A stretch of DNA of 64,000 nucleotides from Mortierella alpina (GCA_029449245.1 JANATF010000003.1:3038001-3102000), one strand, 5' to 3'; shown: positions 24,694-36,030, counted from the first letter of the stretch. Translations and numbers: made by a program. The notes: generated by a model from the sequence alone, not told the origin.

Positions 24694-26901
24694 TCAGCAG
24701 GTGGAGTTGCCCCACTTGGCCTTGACGAAAATGGGCCACATCTCGTTGGTGGTGATACCCACGGCGTAAGGAAGACCAGTGTGGTTGCCGGCAGGGTCCA
24801 AGTTCTTGAGGATGGGAAGCATCAAGTTGGTGAAGAAAGGCAGCCATGCAACATCGACCAGGTCATTGTCCTTCAAGCCCGTGGGAATAGGCGATGAGAC
24901 ATAGTTGGCCCCAGCAACATATGGGATAGGGCTATGAGGCCAGTCATCTCCACCGTAGCCATAATCATCCTTAGTGACATAGCCTGGCGTCAATGTGGCG
25001 TTGGTGGTAGGGGCAGGCATACCGCCGTCATCGCGCTTTTGGAAGGGCGCCTTGTTTAGAGAGTTAAGAATGTTCTTGGCGGCCTTATAGGGCAGGGTGG
25101 TGTAGACAAAGTCATTGTGGAAGGGTGAAACCACATAGGTGTCGTCGACAGTAAAGGCGCCCTTGGAGACGTCAAAGCGCTGGCTTCCAGAGTTGATGAC
25201 AACAAAGGCAGGGTTGGGGCGGGTCTTGTCGATGACTGAGAAGGGCAAGATCTCGTCCGTGACCAGTTTCAGGAGCGAGCGGCTGTCGGAGTAAGGGTAT
25301 CGGTCCAGGTAATAATCCTGAGGGGCGCAACCCAGCTTTGTGGAGATGCCGAGAGCCTTGCGCTGTTTGGTGATCTCTTGAGAGATCTTGCGGCCTCTCC
25401 AAGTGTCAAACTTTTGTTTGGGATGGGCAAGAGAATGAGTTTTGTATGTGTGCAGATTGGTGTCTACATCATCAAGAAACGAATGATGGTTGGTCATTAG
25501 AAAGACATTATCACTTGAAAGGGAAAGTAGTTTTCCCACTCAAATCGAATTTTTGCGTACCCAAGTAGCGACGGCTAACGGTCAAGTTCTTGCCAATGCA
25601 ATTGGCCTCGACGCGGCAGGAACGATCGCGAATGCCAGAGACGGACATCCATCCGATTGTCTCCATAAAACGACCAGCAGAGAGACCGTAGGCACGAGGA
25701 TCATAGGCGGTGAAATCACGCACATGCATGTGTCCACCAAAGAGCAAAATAGGTTTTGAGGGGTGGACAGCGCGGATGGCGCTGATGACGACCTTGGCCT
25801 CAGCCCAACGGACGGGAACGTGTCCGACAATAAGGTACATATCGACGTCTTCTTTCAAAGACTGCAGGAGTTTCGTAATCACACACCACAACCGTTAGCA
25901 GAACGAACTTCGTAAATGGTACGAGACTGAAGGCTGATATTAAACAAGCAACTTGCCTTTTGGAACCATGGCAGAGTGACGGTGACATTGGAGGATTCTA
26001 GGACGGTGTTGTTTGCGGCACCCTTGAAGTTGTAGAGGAATCCGTAGCTCATCACGCGTGCTAGTTGCATGTTGGGTTGGATTGGCAGCGTCAGTGGACC
26101 ATAGTAGTGGGACATGCTGATCAAATCCTCAAGGCAACCTCGAGCCATTTGTACATACTGCCAAACTTCATGCGGAACTTGTTGTAAAGTCGTCCGATGG
26201 GCACAGTCTTGTTAGTGTGGGCATCCTTGATAAAAGTGTTGGAAGTCAGATACTTCCTGCCCCACTTGCGCGCAAAGTTCTTGTATGTGTCCTCAGCAAT
26301 CTCGGGGAGGTACAGCTCGTGGTTTCCGATGGCCAGCGCATCGTAGTTGATCTTCTCGAAGATGGGGTTGGAGACTTGGCCGCTCACAGGGGTGGCATCC
26401 GCAAGGCCATTGCCATCGTGCAGATCTAGATATAATAACGTAAGCTTAGCTGAGCCTTATGAAACACTACGGTCAAGGCGATAACAGCAAAAGGTGTCTT
26501 TACCTCCCGAATCGACGACCAAAAGATCCTGACGGCGATGGTTGGCTTGGTCACGCATGTGCGAGATGAAAGACGAAAAGTCACCAAAGTCTGCGGAGTA
26601 GGAGCCCTCCCGGGTGTTTCTATAAGTTGAACGAGCAAGAAAGCACTGTCAAGACTTGTTCTGGATGGATAACAAAGCGTGTTTGGTTCAGTTGACGTTA
26701 TTGATAGCAGGATAGTTGATCTGATTACCCTGCTAACCAGCCGTGGGTGTCGGTCGTCGAGATGACATTGACATCGCCCCACTGCAATGGCGTCAGGTCA
26801 ACGGGCGTAGGCTGAACAGCACCAGGCTGGGATCTACGCTGGATTTGCTCAACGTGGGCAGCTGCCACAGCCAGCAGCGGCACGAGGGTCAGAAAACGCA
26901 T
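24694..26901 (-). CDS. calcineurin-like metallophosphoesterase / 5'-nucleotidase-like protein
   Basis: Six exons (26901-26729, 26619-26504, 26425-26159, 26060-25957, 25861-25561, 25463-24694) sum to 576 aa. A signal peptide MRFLTLVPLLAVAAAHV is visible; an in-frame ATG at 26958 could extend it upstream. Metal-site motifs appear in order: STTDTHGWLAG (DxH), VVDSGDLHDGNGLAD (GDxHD), AIGNHEL (GNHE), IVGHVPVRW and FGGHMHVRD (GHxH). The C-terminal half (CAPQDYYLDRYPYSDSRSLL ... WGNSTC) resembles the yeast Smn1/YHR202W group, vacuolar or secreted predicted metallophosphatases; substrate is unknown. Several N-glycosylation sequons support secretion. The intron at 25956-25862 uses a GC donor (AAG|GCAAGT). 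The exon 3/4 junction closes the frame but removes a segment often present in relatives, so it is uncertain. Confidence 0.8.
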
Positions 26902-28480
26902 GGCTTGTCCTGAGGTGAAAAAAAAGAAGCAGAGAAGGAGCGTTGAAGGATGGACCAATGTAACAGACAGCAGACCAGAGGGAAGAGCGCAAGAAAGGTG
27001 CGCAGGAATTCATCTTTATACCTGTAGGGCAACCCAGTTTTATTTGGGTTAATTAGTGGATTGGCTCTCAGAGCCAACATCGTCCCTCGTCCCTGGACAA
27101 TGAGAGCGCTGCTCTCGGTCCTGGCAAGAGCACGTTGATGCACCTGCTTGTTCCCTTCGCTTCTCTTGAACATTTTCCCTTCACGCTATCATCCAATGGG
27201 GTGTAAACGCGAGAGCTCCTGTACCACCTCAATGCCGACCCATGATTACCCTCGATCCCGTATTTGTAGAAGCCTTCCAGCCTGGTCTAGAGCGCACGTA
27301 TGATGGAGTTGCTCCGGAACTTGTCCTCCGCGCACAAGTGCTCTCTTGTTGCCCTCTCTATCTAGCAGGTAATGTGCACAAGACTCATGTAAAGGAAACT
27401 CTCTGCTGAGAGCAGAGTAGCCAGGAATCGAGCAGTGTGTTCATACTCATGGCTGGCTCTCGTGGTCGTTGTGTGAACCGGTGCACCTTTTGTGTCTGCT
27501 GAGGGCGAATCCGTTGTACATCCAATCATAAACTTTGCCAAGTACTGCGTGAAAGACGTCTGGTGCGGAATGGGGTTCGGACTTCGTGGGGCAACGCTCA
27601 CAAACGCAGCATGGGCCAGGACACTGCAGCCATCCAACTCTGACACGTTTTCTCAGGACAGGGCTATAGGCGACAGGAGACATTATTCCCTTGTCGATCG
27701 GTTTTTCATCTCACCCTGGGCGATTGTGCACTGGAGACCGCGAGCTCTGAGTGGCCAAAAGGGAGTATTCGGGACATCATTGTTGCACCATGGTTACACC
27801 CTTGCGGGATATGGCTTGCCACACACACACTTGGGCGCACACTTGAGAACCTTTTTCAAGCGCAGCTGCTGCAACTACCAAGCACACGTCCGACAAACAA
27901 GAGTCCTCTTTTCTTGAGCAAGCGTACCTGTAACTGCTTGCTGTGGATGGACCTCTGGGCCTATGGTATAATCCGATATACCTGGCAGGAAGGATGGCCG
28001 AAAGGAGACGACAGAGTGTCAGAGCAAAGTGAGGCGCGCACCCACACCCTTGTCCACTGTCCTCCCTTCCCTCGACGCTACCCTCAAAATTCCCTGTAGT
28101 GTGCGCTCTCTCTGTCTCTCTGTTTTGTTCCTTCGGTCTTTTTCGCTTTGTACTCTTCCCGTCTTATTTTTCTTGTTGGACTGCACCAACTCGATCTAGC
28201 AACCGCAGCATGCACCCATCTCTGGAAAACTCCAGCCATGTTACCCGCCGCGGCCTCTTGTCATCGCATCATCGCATCATCCGCTCCAAAAAGGACACAG
28301 CGCCGAAATCAGCTCTGCTCAGAAAAATACATCGGCAGACTCACCATCCTTGGTATAGAGCACAATGACCACAGGAACATTGCCAAAACCTGCAGCAAGC
28401 CGTAGCAGACGCCATTCTCCAGGAGCTGCCTCCTTATCTCTTCAAACCCAGCACCTGAGTACTATCAAGAGAGGCCACAT
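26902..28480. other. non-coding accessory spacer with small palindromes
   Basis: The promoter of the phosphoesterase gene lies at the left. Perfect small palindromes occur near 27060 (TTGGCTCTCAGAGCCAA), 27101 (GAGAGCGCTGCTCTC) and 27402 (CTCTGCTGAGAGCAGAG). Short ORFs here lack any recognisable pattern. I see no gene. Confidence 0.45.
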
Positions 28481-28768
28481 CTTTCTATTCCCCCCACCTG
28501 AGCTCGGCCATAAATCTCCTAAATTGTTCCTGAGGCCTTCGCGAAGGGCACAGCCCGGAAGCACTGGAGGAGTATCTTGACCATCTTATGCAGACTTCTC
28601 CCGCTCCAGTGTCCGCCACGCCAATCGCCTAGCTATCCTAGAATGCCGCCGCCATCGCGCCAATTTTGGATCCTTGACGCCGAGGCAGCAGCTGACTCAG
28701 CCAGACGCGATGGCCTCAGGAACAATTTAGGAGATTTATGGCCGAGCTCAGGTGGGGGGAATAGAAAG
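28481..28768. repeat. perfect 57-bp inverted repeat with 174-bp spacer
   Basis: Bases 28481-28537 are the exact reverse complement of 28712-28768, starting CTTTCTATTCCCCCC and ending TTGTTCCTGAGGCC. The identity breaks sharply on both sides. The spacer has no clear coding content. It may be a very recent foldback insertion or a hairpin-RNA source; nothing else identifies it. Confidence 0.85.
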
Positions 28769-29996
28769 TGGTGCGGAGAGAGGTGGAGGAGCAGCGAAGT
28801 CTAGAAAGGACGGTGCGGAAGCTTCATATGGAGCTGCAAGCGGTTCAGAACACCACGCATTCATCTTGATTGGTTGCTGTTACTTCCTTCTCTTCGTTCT
28901 GTTGTTTGTGTATCTCGTTGCCACAACGTGCATGGCCTCTAGTCATTCGACACCTCTGTTTTATCTTCTCAGTAATCTCACCGTTGGCTTGCCTTGCCAC
29001 AATAAGTGTAGTATTGACGTTATTATATGCCACGGCACGCGTATCAGTATCAAAGGGATCGCCGCTCAATGCGATCTCTGTGCCTACTCATAAGAAGTAA
29101 TGTGCATTGTTGCGACCGCCTTTGTCTCACTACGAACTGCGGCTTAACAACGGCTTCAGGTCGCGACAGCTTCAGATCGCGTGCCGCTCCCACAGGATTG
29201 CCAAATCGGACAGTGGGACAGGGATGTGGAGCTGTATGAGTACCACACCTGGAAACTCGGACTAGCGCTCAGCGCACCCATTTTTTGGAAACCAGTCGCG
29301 CTGTCGATCAAGATGTGGAGCGTAGCCGGCGCGATTTGTAGACTGCAAGAGCGAGCAGACGGTATGTGGCTGATACAAGATGCCCCTGCATATTCATGCT
29401 CACAATAACCATTGGAACACAATGCCCTAGGTACAAAAGATGGATCGAGGGCGAAGATTAAGATTATGTACCGCTCCCACGCTCTTAAATATTTTCGTAC
29501 CCTTCTCACCAGTCCGTTTCTTTCTCTCCGTCGATACAACCATTTTCCTAAGAGCGCCAAAATTGCTATCAAGAACCTGTAAGTGTGAGATTACGCTTGC
29601 GGATGGAGTCGGGTGTAGTGATAATGAGTTGCACCTACCTTACAAACATCATGCTGATCCACTTGTGGTGACCTTTGATATTTTGCTGTGATTTGGCCGT
29701 CGTTGACCAACAGGAACACCACCACTCTCTCGCGTAAAACGACATTGTTCCTGAGCCATCTCAGACCGACAGATACTGCTATCGCTCTTGGAGAACGCTC
29801 TCTCGTGTCTCTCTCCAGGTATTGCAACACCCATGAACACACGCAATTTGAATTAGCCATGGATACTTGTATGGTTGCTAACATGATGAGCTGTGTTTAC
29901 TTGATACATGCCTTAGTGCCACCGTCGTTTATCCATTTTTGAAATCTTCGTTGTTCTCCTCTCATCGTCAGTGTGGCAGCTTTGACTTTACTAAAG

Positions 29997-30085
29997 GTAC
30001 GAGCAACCTGTAGCTTTGCATAACAACCATCTTCATTCGCTCATTGCAAGCGCTAACCGTATTGCTTCTATTGCAATGGATTCAG
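29997..30085 (+). other. probable 5' UTR intron of NLR gene A
   Basis: CTAAAG|GTACGAGC ... CGCTAACC ... TTCAG|CATCAAGAC lies just before the ATG at 30102. The other copy has the same layout with a better donor (GTAAGAGC). Donor, branch-like CTAAC and acceptor are all kept while the intervening bases differ, which supports splicing. The copy-A donor is weaker. Confidence 0.5.
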
Positions 30086-30101
30086 CATCAAGACAACTGC
30101 C

Positions 30102-33100
30102 ATGAGCAATCCACTCAATAGCTCACCACCCGACATCGGGAGATCTTCCCACAACTCATTGACGCCATCGTTGATCGCCCATGGTCGATCTGTTAGTCAT
30201 GATGCCACAATGGTGTCGTCTCAGCAAGCCAGCTTAAGTTGCGGTGGCGACGACAAATCCATCTCGTCCCAAAAAACCAGAACGCGGGACAAAATTCGAA
30301 ACTTCTTTCGGTCAACCAAACATGAGGATAGGATCACGATTCAAGATAGTCCATCTAAGACAAAGATCCACCATGCTCGAGCTGCTAGCACCGACATCAC
30401 CTCTGAAGTCTACAGCCTCGAAGTTAGCAGCCCTGGAGCTGAGTCACAGTCCACGATCGGCAAGACTGGGGCTTGTTTGAATTTCTTCTTGGAGAACGTT
30501 ACCAAACCATCCACTAGGATCATATCGCCAGAACTGGACGCGCGCATCATCAGCACATCCCAGCTTGCCTTGTGCATCAGTCTTCTCCCAAGGAACAAGA
30601 CTTCTCCCTTGCAGCACGAAGGTCTCGAGAGTGCCTCAGATCCCACAAACGAAGCGTCGTGGACCACGCCGTCCGATGATACACAGCAGGAATGGATCAA
30701 AGCCATTGAACAGGACCCGATCAAGCAAGAGCACCTTTGCTGGTTGGGGTCACGCATCGTTGAGGAATTTATCAAGCATGCTGTCAAGGATCCGGTCGCT
30801 GTGTCAGAAGTCGTTCTCCTTGGCTCTGTCCTCGATCAGCCACACTACCGCAAGTTGCTCAATTGTTTCATTGCGCAGCTTCAAGAGTCCGTTCTTCTAG
30901 ATATTGATCTGCTCCAAGGTCTCGTCCAGCTGGTCCAGTGTGCCGCGCCGGCGTATCTTGACGCCGATGATCTTGTCAAGATCTTGAGTATTCTGAGAAA
31001 ACGCCTTGGAGACACCCATCATCAGTCGTCAGAACATCAGTACCATTTAACCTTGGCTGTCTCGCGCCTCCTTGATGTCATGGCCGAGCCAGAGCACAAG
31101 GTCAAAGATCTACCTCGTGTCGAGGAAAGGGAGCCCCTGGCCTCAGTTCTTTCAGGATTGCAATCCAGCTCGGACCCGTATCTGATGTATCAAGCGCTGT
31201 ACGCATTTCAGGCTTTGCAGTATGTTCCTGACAACGAATCAGCTCTTCAAGCCATCATGCGACACTCCCTAGGCGCTACAGAGAGCCTTATCAAGGTGTC
31301 GGGAGTCATTCAGTTGAACTTTGACGGCCTACTCGAAGGCCTCAAGCAGATGCAAAAGACTGTCGAGGAGACATATGGGATTGCCAAGTCCAGCTACGAA
31401 GGCATCAGCTCATTGATTGACAGTGGGCGTGGACTGTTCGATAGCCTCAGAGCGGGCCTTGCCTCTGGCCACAAGCATCCTTGGTACCCTGCCGTGCTTA
31501 GCGCTACAGCTCTCTGCCGTGCAGGCCAATTGGTCTATTTCAGCAAGCTGGTTCGAGAGGCTCCTTGCCGTCGTGATCCTCGATTCCAATGGGGTGTAAG
31601 CCAGCTTCTGGGCGAAATTGCGATTGATGATGAATGGAACTCCTCCATTCGTGAGCAAGCTGTCAGTTTTCTGGGAGATCTGCACTTGAATGATGCCGAT
31701 TGGGCTAAGGACGACAGCGTCAGGTCCTGGATGCTGACCATTCTCGGCAAGATCTCGGACGTGCCTGATCGTGCGGTCAGAGAAGTGGCCCTTCTTTTTC
31801 TGCAGGTCCCAATGAACAATAGCTCTGCCAGAGTTACGCATCCATACCCATTGAGGTCTCACCTCCCTATACCAATGAAGTCGCCACTTCTGGCCCTAGT
31901 CCAAGATATTCCTTACCTTGAGTACGATCTCAACGACCTCAGGCTCAGACGACGCCAAGGGTACAGTCAGACCGTGTACATCCCTCCTCAGGCCAAGGCC
32001 AACCTTCAGGCTGCTGACAAGGATGCTCTACCGCTCATGGATACGATCAAAGAGTTCCTGAAAAGCGACGGACAGGTGTTCTTGATACTAGGTGATTCAG
32101 GAGCAGGAAAATCAACATTCAACAGACACTTTGAGCACGAGCTTTGGAACGACTATAAGCCAGGTGGCCACATACCGCTATTCATCAACCTGCCTGCTGT
32201 GGCCGAGGGCCATCGGGATATCATTGGCGAACAATTGCGGATGCACGGATTCAAGGAGGACAAGATCAAAGAGCTGAAGAAGACTCGGAAGATGATCCTG
32301 ATTTGCGATGGTTACGACGAAACCCAACTCAGCGTCAACTTGCACTCGGAGAATATGCTCAATCAAAAGGGACAAGCAGACACAAAAATGATTATCAGCT
32401 GCAGGAGCACCTATCTTGGACAGGGCTACCGCGACCAATTTCGTCCTCAACAGAATGATCGCTACAGTACCTCTGCGGCTAACCTGTACATGGAGGCCGC
32501 CATTGTTCCTTTCTCAAGAGACCAGATTGGGGACTACGTTGATCAGTTTGTGCGAGATCCAGAGGTACACAAGCTGATTGGCGATAGACCCGTCTGGAGC
32601 ACTGAGAACTATATGGATAAGCTGAGGTCGATCCCCAACTTGATGGAGCTGGTCAAGAATCCCTTTCTCCTGTCTCTATCGCTCAGAGCGTTGCCTGGCG
32701 TGGTCAAGGACGGGACCGACATCACCAAGATCAAAGTAACTCGTCTGACTCTCTACAACTCATTTATCGATCAATGGCTGGACATCAGCGAACGACGACT
32801 AAGGACGATCAAGTTCGGCACTGATGAGAAGCAGGCACTGCGAGATCTACTTGAAGAGGGCTTTGTAGACACGGCCATTACGTTTTTGAAAAACCTTGCT
32901 GCAGCCGTCTTCAAAGAACAGGACGGAAACCCAGTTGTCCAGTACATGCCGCTGAGTGACAAAGGGACGTGGAAGGTACAGTTCTTTGGATCTCAGCCCC
33001 TCGCCACGCTCTTAAGAGAGTGCAGTCCATTGTCGCGTTCAGGTGTCCAGCACCGGTTCCTCCATCGCTCGTTGTTAGAGTACTTTTACTCTCGACAAAT

Positions 33101-35438
33101 ACGAGAGACCAGTGAGTCAGATGCACTGTCTGACATTTCTCGAGATCTGGCCAAACACCCACTAAGCCAAAGGACGCTTGTCAAGGAACCGTCAATTGTC
33201 CAATTCCTAGCCGAGCACGCCCAAGACGATTCTGAGTTCCGACAACGACTTCATCAACTTGTTGAGCAATCGAAAACAGACGTTTCGGCTAGCCAAGCAG
33301 CTGCCAATGCCATCACCATCTTGGTTCGGGCCGGTGTATCATTCATTGGGGCCGATCTAACAGCAATTCAAATTCCCGGCGCAGACCTGAGTGGTGGACA
33401 GTTCGATTCAGCTCAACTACAAGGAGCAGATTTTAGGGGCACCAACCTACGCAATATTTGGTTGCGTCAAGCAGATTTGAGCAACGCGCAGATGGAGGAC
33501 GTCCGATTTGGAGAATATCCGTATCTTGAGGAAGAAAGCGAAGTGGAATCATGCGCGTACTCTCCGGACGGGAAGACACTTGCTGTGGGCCTCAGGAGTG
33601 GCACAATTAGCTTGTACAACACCGCAACTTGGGAGAAGACACGCAAATTCAGCGGCCACACTGACTGGGTTAACAGCGTGGTGTTTTCGCCAAACGGCCA
33701 ACATATTGCCTCGGGCAGTAGAGACAACACGGTGCGGCTCTGGGACGCACAAACCGGTGCACCTGGTGCCATTCTAAGCGGCCACACCAGATCTGTGACA
33801 AGCGTGGTGTTTTCGCCAAGCGGCCAGCAGATTGCCTCGGGCAGTTACGACATGACGGTGCGGCTCTGGGACGCACAAACCGGTGCACCTGGTGCCATCC
33901 TAAGCGGCCACACCTACTATGTTAGAAGCGTTGTGTTTTCGCCAAGCGGCCAGCAGATTGCCTCGGGCAGTGACGACAACACGGTGCGGATCTGGGACGC
34001 ACAAACCGGTGCACCTGGTGCCATCCTAAGCGACCACACCGGATATGTTCTCAGCGTGGTATATTCGCCAAGCGGCCAGCAGATTGCCTCGGGCAGTGGG
34101 GACAAGATGGTGCGGCTCTGGGACGCACAAAGCAGTGCATCTGGTGTCATCCTAAGCGGCCACACCGACTGGGTTAGAAGCGTGGTGTTTTCGCCAAGCG
34201 GCCAGCAGATTGCCTCGGGCAGTGACGACAAGACGGTGCGGCTCTGGGACGCACAAACCGGTGCACCTGGTGCCATCTTAAGCGGCCACACCGACTTCGT
34301 TAGAAGCGTGGTGTTTTCGCCAAGCAGCCAGCAGATTGCCTCGGGCAGTAGAGACAACACGGTGCGGCTCTGGGACGCACAAACCGGTTCACCTGGTGCT
34401 ATCCTAAGCGGCCACACCGGCTCTGTTCGCAGCGTGGTGTTTTCGCCAACCGGCCAGCAGATTACCTCGGGCAGTGACGACAACACGGTGCGGCTCTGGG
34501 ACGCACAAACCGGTGCACCTGGTGCCATCCTAAGCGACCACACCGGATATGTTCTCAGCGTGGTATATTCGCCAAGCGGCCAGCAGATTGCCTCGGGCAG
34601 TGGAGACAAGACAGTGCGGCTCTGGGACGCACAAAGCAGTGCATCTGGTGTCATCCTAAGCGGCCACACCGACTGGGTTAGAAGCGTGGTGTTTTCGCCA
34701 AGTGGCCAGCAGATTGCCTCGGGCAGTGACGACAACACGGTGCGGCTCTGGGACGCACAAACTGGTGCACCTGGTGCCATCCTAAGCGGCCACACCGGCT
34801 ATGTTAGAAGCGTGGTATTTTCGCCAAACGGCCAGCAGATTGCCTCGGGCAGTTCAGACGACACGGTGCGGCTCTGGGACGCACAAACCGGTGCACCTGG
34901 TGCCATCCTAAGCGGCCACACCGGCTATGTTAACAGCGTGGTGTTTTCGCCAAGTGGCCAGCAGATTGCCTCGGGCAGTAGAGACAAGACGGTGCGGCTC
35001 TGGGACGCACAAACCGGTGCACCTGGTGCCATCCTAGGCGGCCATACGGGCTATGTTAACAGCGCGGTGTTTTCGCCAAGCGGCCAGCAGATTGTCTCGG
35101 GCAGTGACGACAATACGGTGCGACTCTGGGATGTGAAATCAGGTCTTTGTTTGGTTACTGTAAAGGGCTTCCATGGTGGGATCTCGTCAATCGCATGGAA
35201 CGCAAGTACACACGGCAGCTACTTATCAACTGGCTGCGGCGATAAATCCGTTCGTATGTGGAAGGTCAAAGAAACCTGTCATCCCGTGTCTGTGCACCTA
35301 GTGTGGAGCTCTTGGCATAACCAGCTTGCTGTATCAGGCACCAATATATTGAACACGCAGGGTTTAAGCAGTACAAACAGGAAACTCTTAGAACAACGCG
35401 GCGCTATCAGGAAGCAGGTTTCTCTGGAAGAGCCGTAG
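30102..35438 (+). CDS. NLR-like protein A: ARM-like, NACHT, pentapeptide and WD40 repeats
   Basis: One uninterrupted coding exon of 1778 aa. Residues 1-~170 are polar and disordered. Residues ~190-600 are all-helical, HEAT/ARM-like (VSEVVLLGSVLD, LLQGLVQLVQCA, AIMRHSLGATESLIKVSGV). The NACHT NTPase follows: Walker A GDSGAGKST at 664-672, Walker B-type LICDGYDE near 731-738, then IISCRSTYLG, and the winged-helix-like HRFLHRSLLEYFYSR. Residues ~1079-1137 are pentapeptide repeats (GADLTAIQIPGADLSGGQF). The C-terminus is 14 WD40 blades, 12 of them near-identical 42-residue units. Family knowledge: fungal NACHT-WD40 proteins (HET-E/D/R type) are STAND NTPases acting in non-self recognition and cell death. 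No known HET, Goodbye-like or lipase effector is recognisable; the ARM-like region may be the effector or a scaffold. Ligand unknown. The start is supported by conservation of ACAACTGCCATGAGCAATCC in both copies. Confidence 0.88.
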   Translation: MSNPLNSSPPDIGRSSHNSLTPSLIAHGRSVSHDATMVSSQQASLSCGGDDKSISSQKTRTRDKIRNFFRSTKHEDRITIQDSPSKTKIHHARAASTDITSEVYSLEVSSPGAESQSTIGKTGACLNFFLENVTKPSTRIISPELDARIISTSQLALCISLLPRNKTSPLQHEGLESASDPTNEASWTTPSDDTQQEWIKAIEQDPIKQEHLCWLGSRIVEEFIKHAVKDPVAVSEVVLLGSVLDQPHYRKLLNCFIAQLQESVLLDIDLLQGLVQLVQCAAPAYLDADDLVKILSILRKRLGDTHHQSSEHQYHLTLAVSRLLDVMAEPEHKVKDLPRVEEREPLASVLSGLQSSSDPYLMYQALYAFQALQYVPDNESALQAIMRHSLGATESLIKVSGVIQLNFDGLLEGLKQMQKTVEETYGIAKSSYEGISSLIDSGRGLFDSLRAGLASGHKHPWYPAVLSATALCRAGQLVYFSKLVREAPCRRDPRFQWGVSQLLGEIAIDDEWNSSIREQAVSFLGDLHLNDADWAKDDSVRSWMLTILGKISDVPDRAVREVALLFLQVPMNNSSARVTHPYPLRSHLPIPMKSPLLALVQDIPYLEYDLNDLRLRRRQGYSQTVYIPPQAKANLQAADKDALPLMDTIKEFLKSDGQVFLILGDSGAGKSTFNRHFEHELWNDYKPGGHIPLFINLPAVAEGHRDIIGEQLRMHGFKEDKIKELKKTRKMILICDGYDETQLSVNLHSENMLNQKGQADTKMIISCRSTYLGQGYRDQFRPQQNDRYSTSAANLYMEAAIVPFSRDQIGDYVDQFVRDPEVHKLIGDRPVWSTENYMDKLRSIPNLMELVKNPFLLSLSLRALPGVVKDGTDITKIKVTRLTLYNSFIDQWLDISERRLRTIKFGTDEKQALRDLLEEGFVDTAITFLKNLAAAVFKEQDGNPVVQYMPLSDKGTWKVQFFGSQPLATLLRECSPLSRSGVQHRFLHRSLLEYFYSRQIRETSESDALSDISRDLAKHPLSQRTLVKEPSIVQFLAEHAQDDSEFRQRLHQLVEQSKTDVSASQAAANAITILVRAGVSFIGADLTAIQIPGADLSGGQFDSAQLQGADFRGTNLRNIWLRQADLSNAQMEDVRFGEYPYLEEESEVESCAYSPDGKTLAVGLRSGTISLYNTATWEKTRKFSGHTDWVNSVVFSPNGQHIASGSRDNTVRLWDAQTGAPGAILSGHTRSVTSVVFSPSGQQIASGSYDMTVRLWDAQTGAPGAILSGHTYYVRSVVFSPSGQQIASGSDDNTVRIWDAQTGAPGAILSDHTGYVLSVVYSPSGQQIASGSGDKMVRLWDAQSSASGVILSGHTDWVRSVVFSPSGQQIASGSDDKTVRLWDAQTGAPGAILSGHTDFVRSVVFSPSSQQIASGSRDNTVRLWDAQTGSPGAILSGHTGSVRSVVFSPTGQQITSGSDDNTVRLWDAQTGAPGAILSDHTGYVLSVVYSPSGQQIASGSGDKTVRLWDAQSSASGVILSGHTDWVRSVVFSPSGQQIASGSDDNTVRLWDAQTGAPGAILSGHTGYVRSVVFSPNGQQIASGSSDDTVRLWDAQTGAPGAILSGHTGYVNSVVFSPSGQQIASGSRDKTVRLWDAQTGAPGAILGGHTGYVNSAVFSPSGQQIVSGSDDNTVRLWDVKSGLCLVTVKGFHGGISSIAWNASTHGSYLSTGCGDKSVRMWKVKETCHPVSVHLVWSSWHNQLAVSGTNILNTQGLSSTNRKLLEQRGAIRKQVSLEEP
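33663..35174 (+). repeat. 126-bp WD40 tandem repeat array A (12 units)
   Basis: Twelve exact-length 126-bp units encode the 42-residue pattern xxVxSVVFSPSGQQIASGSxDxTVRLWDAQTGAP...GHT. The framework is nearly invariant at DNA level. Positions 1, 2, 4, 20 and 22 of the unit differ most. A block starting near 34027 recurs at 34531, exactly four units later, including shared rare variants (VVYSPS, DAQSSASGV). Confidence 0.92.
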
Positions 35439-35520
35439 TTTTAAATAGTATGAGTTAGGACCTACACCCTCACAATATCAGATTTGCAACTCATTTTCAT
35501 GTGTATTCTTTCGTTATCAA

Positions 35521-35825
35521 ATGCCTTGCGCAGAATACACTTGCCATGGAACTGTCAACCCAAGAGTCGGTCCTGCCAATTCTCGGTCAACAGGGTAGTC
35601 ATAGTAATTGATCTTTTCTCCCGCGTGCACTGCAATGATAACACAATCAGCTCTGGGTCGAGGTAAGGCTGCACGAAGGACGGAGGCGTCGACACCTCGC
35701 GAGAGGAGGATACAGTCGCAGAGCGTGGTCTTTGCGAGTGACTTGAGGAGCAGCCGTCGCAACTCTTGTACACGGGCTGGGTCGCTATTGTAAGGCAGAG
35801 CCTTGTCCTTTTCGGTCTCCGGCAT
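35521..35825 (-). pseudogene. truncated asparagine-synthase-like (PP-loop) pseudogene, copy 1
   Basis: Starts MPETEKDKALPYNSDPARVQELRRLL and reaches the PP-loop, which reads LLSRGVDAS instead of the copy-2 LLSGGVDTS; a key glycine is lost. It then jumps straight to the distal block reading QPYLDPELI in another frame. Compared with copy 2, about 440 bp between these points and about 345 bp of the C-terminal exon are deleted. It ends in the remains of the GKCILRKAF-type segment. Family knowledge: the PP-loop domain adenylates carboxylates in asparagine synthase and related ATP pyrophosphatases. This copy cannot encode a working domain. Confidence 0.8.
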
Positions 35826-36030
35826 GTTCAGAATCTCGTGTCCTGTTCTCGAGTCCCGATGGTGCGATTGGGTTGGTGTGGAAGTGAGATCAATTATATG
35901 ATGCGAACACAACCGTGGTATTTTAAGGTTGGCGAAGAATCTGTTTCCCCCCACCCCCTGAACCCCACAGCGCCCGGTTCAGTGATGCTTCAGACCCCAC
36001 CCGGATGCATGCAACAACCAGAACACATCA

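Noticed and set aside
27492-27917. 141-codon plus frame in the accessory spacer
   Set aside because: Composition looks random, no domain or signal is visible and there is no splice or promoter context.
29181-29408. Short plus frame DRDVELYEYHTWKLGLALSA present in both duplication units (also near 36598)
   Set aside because: Differences between the copies fall mostly at amino-acid-changing positions and no motif is known, so it looks like neutral flank DNA rather than a gene.
33917-34795. Minus-strand open frame of ~290 codons across the WD40 array (and similar ones in array B)
   Set aside because: It is a shadow of the 126-bp repeat: any frame open in one unit stays open in all. The product is just a periodic string and the plus frame has intact WD40 chemistry.
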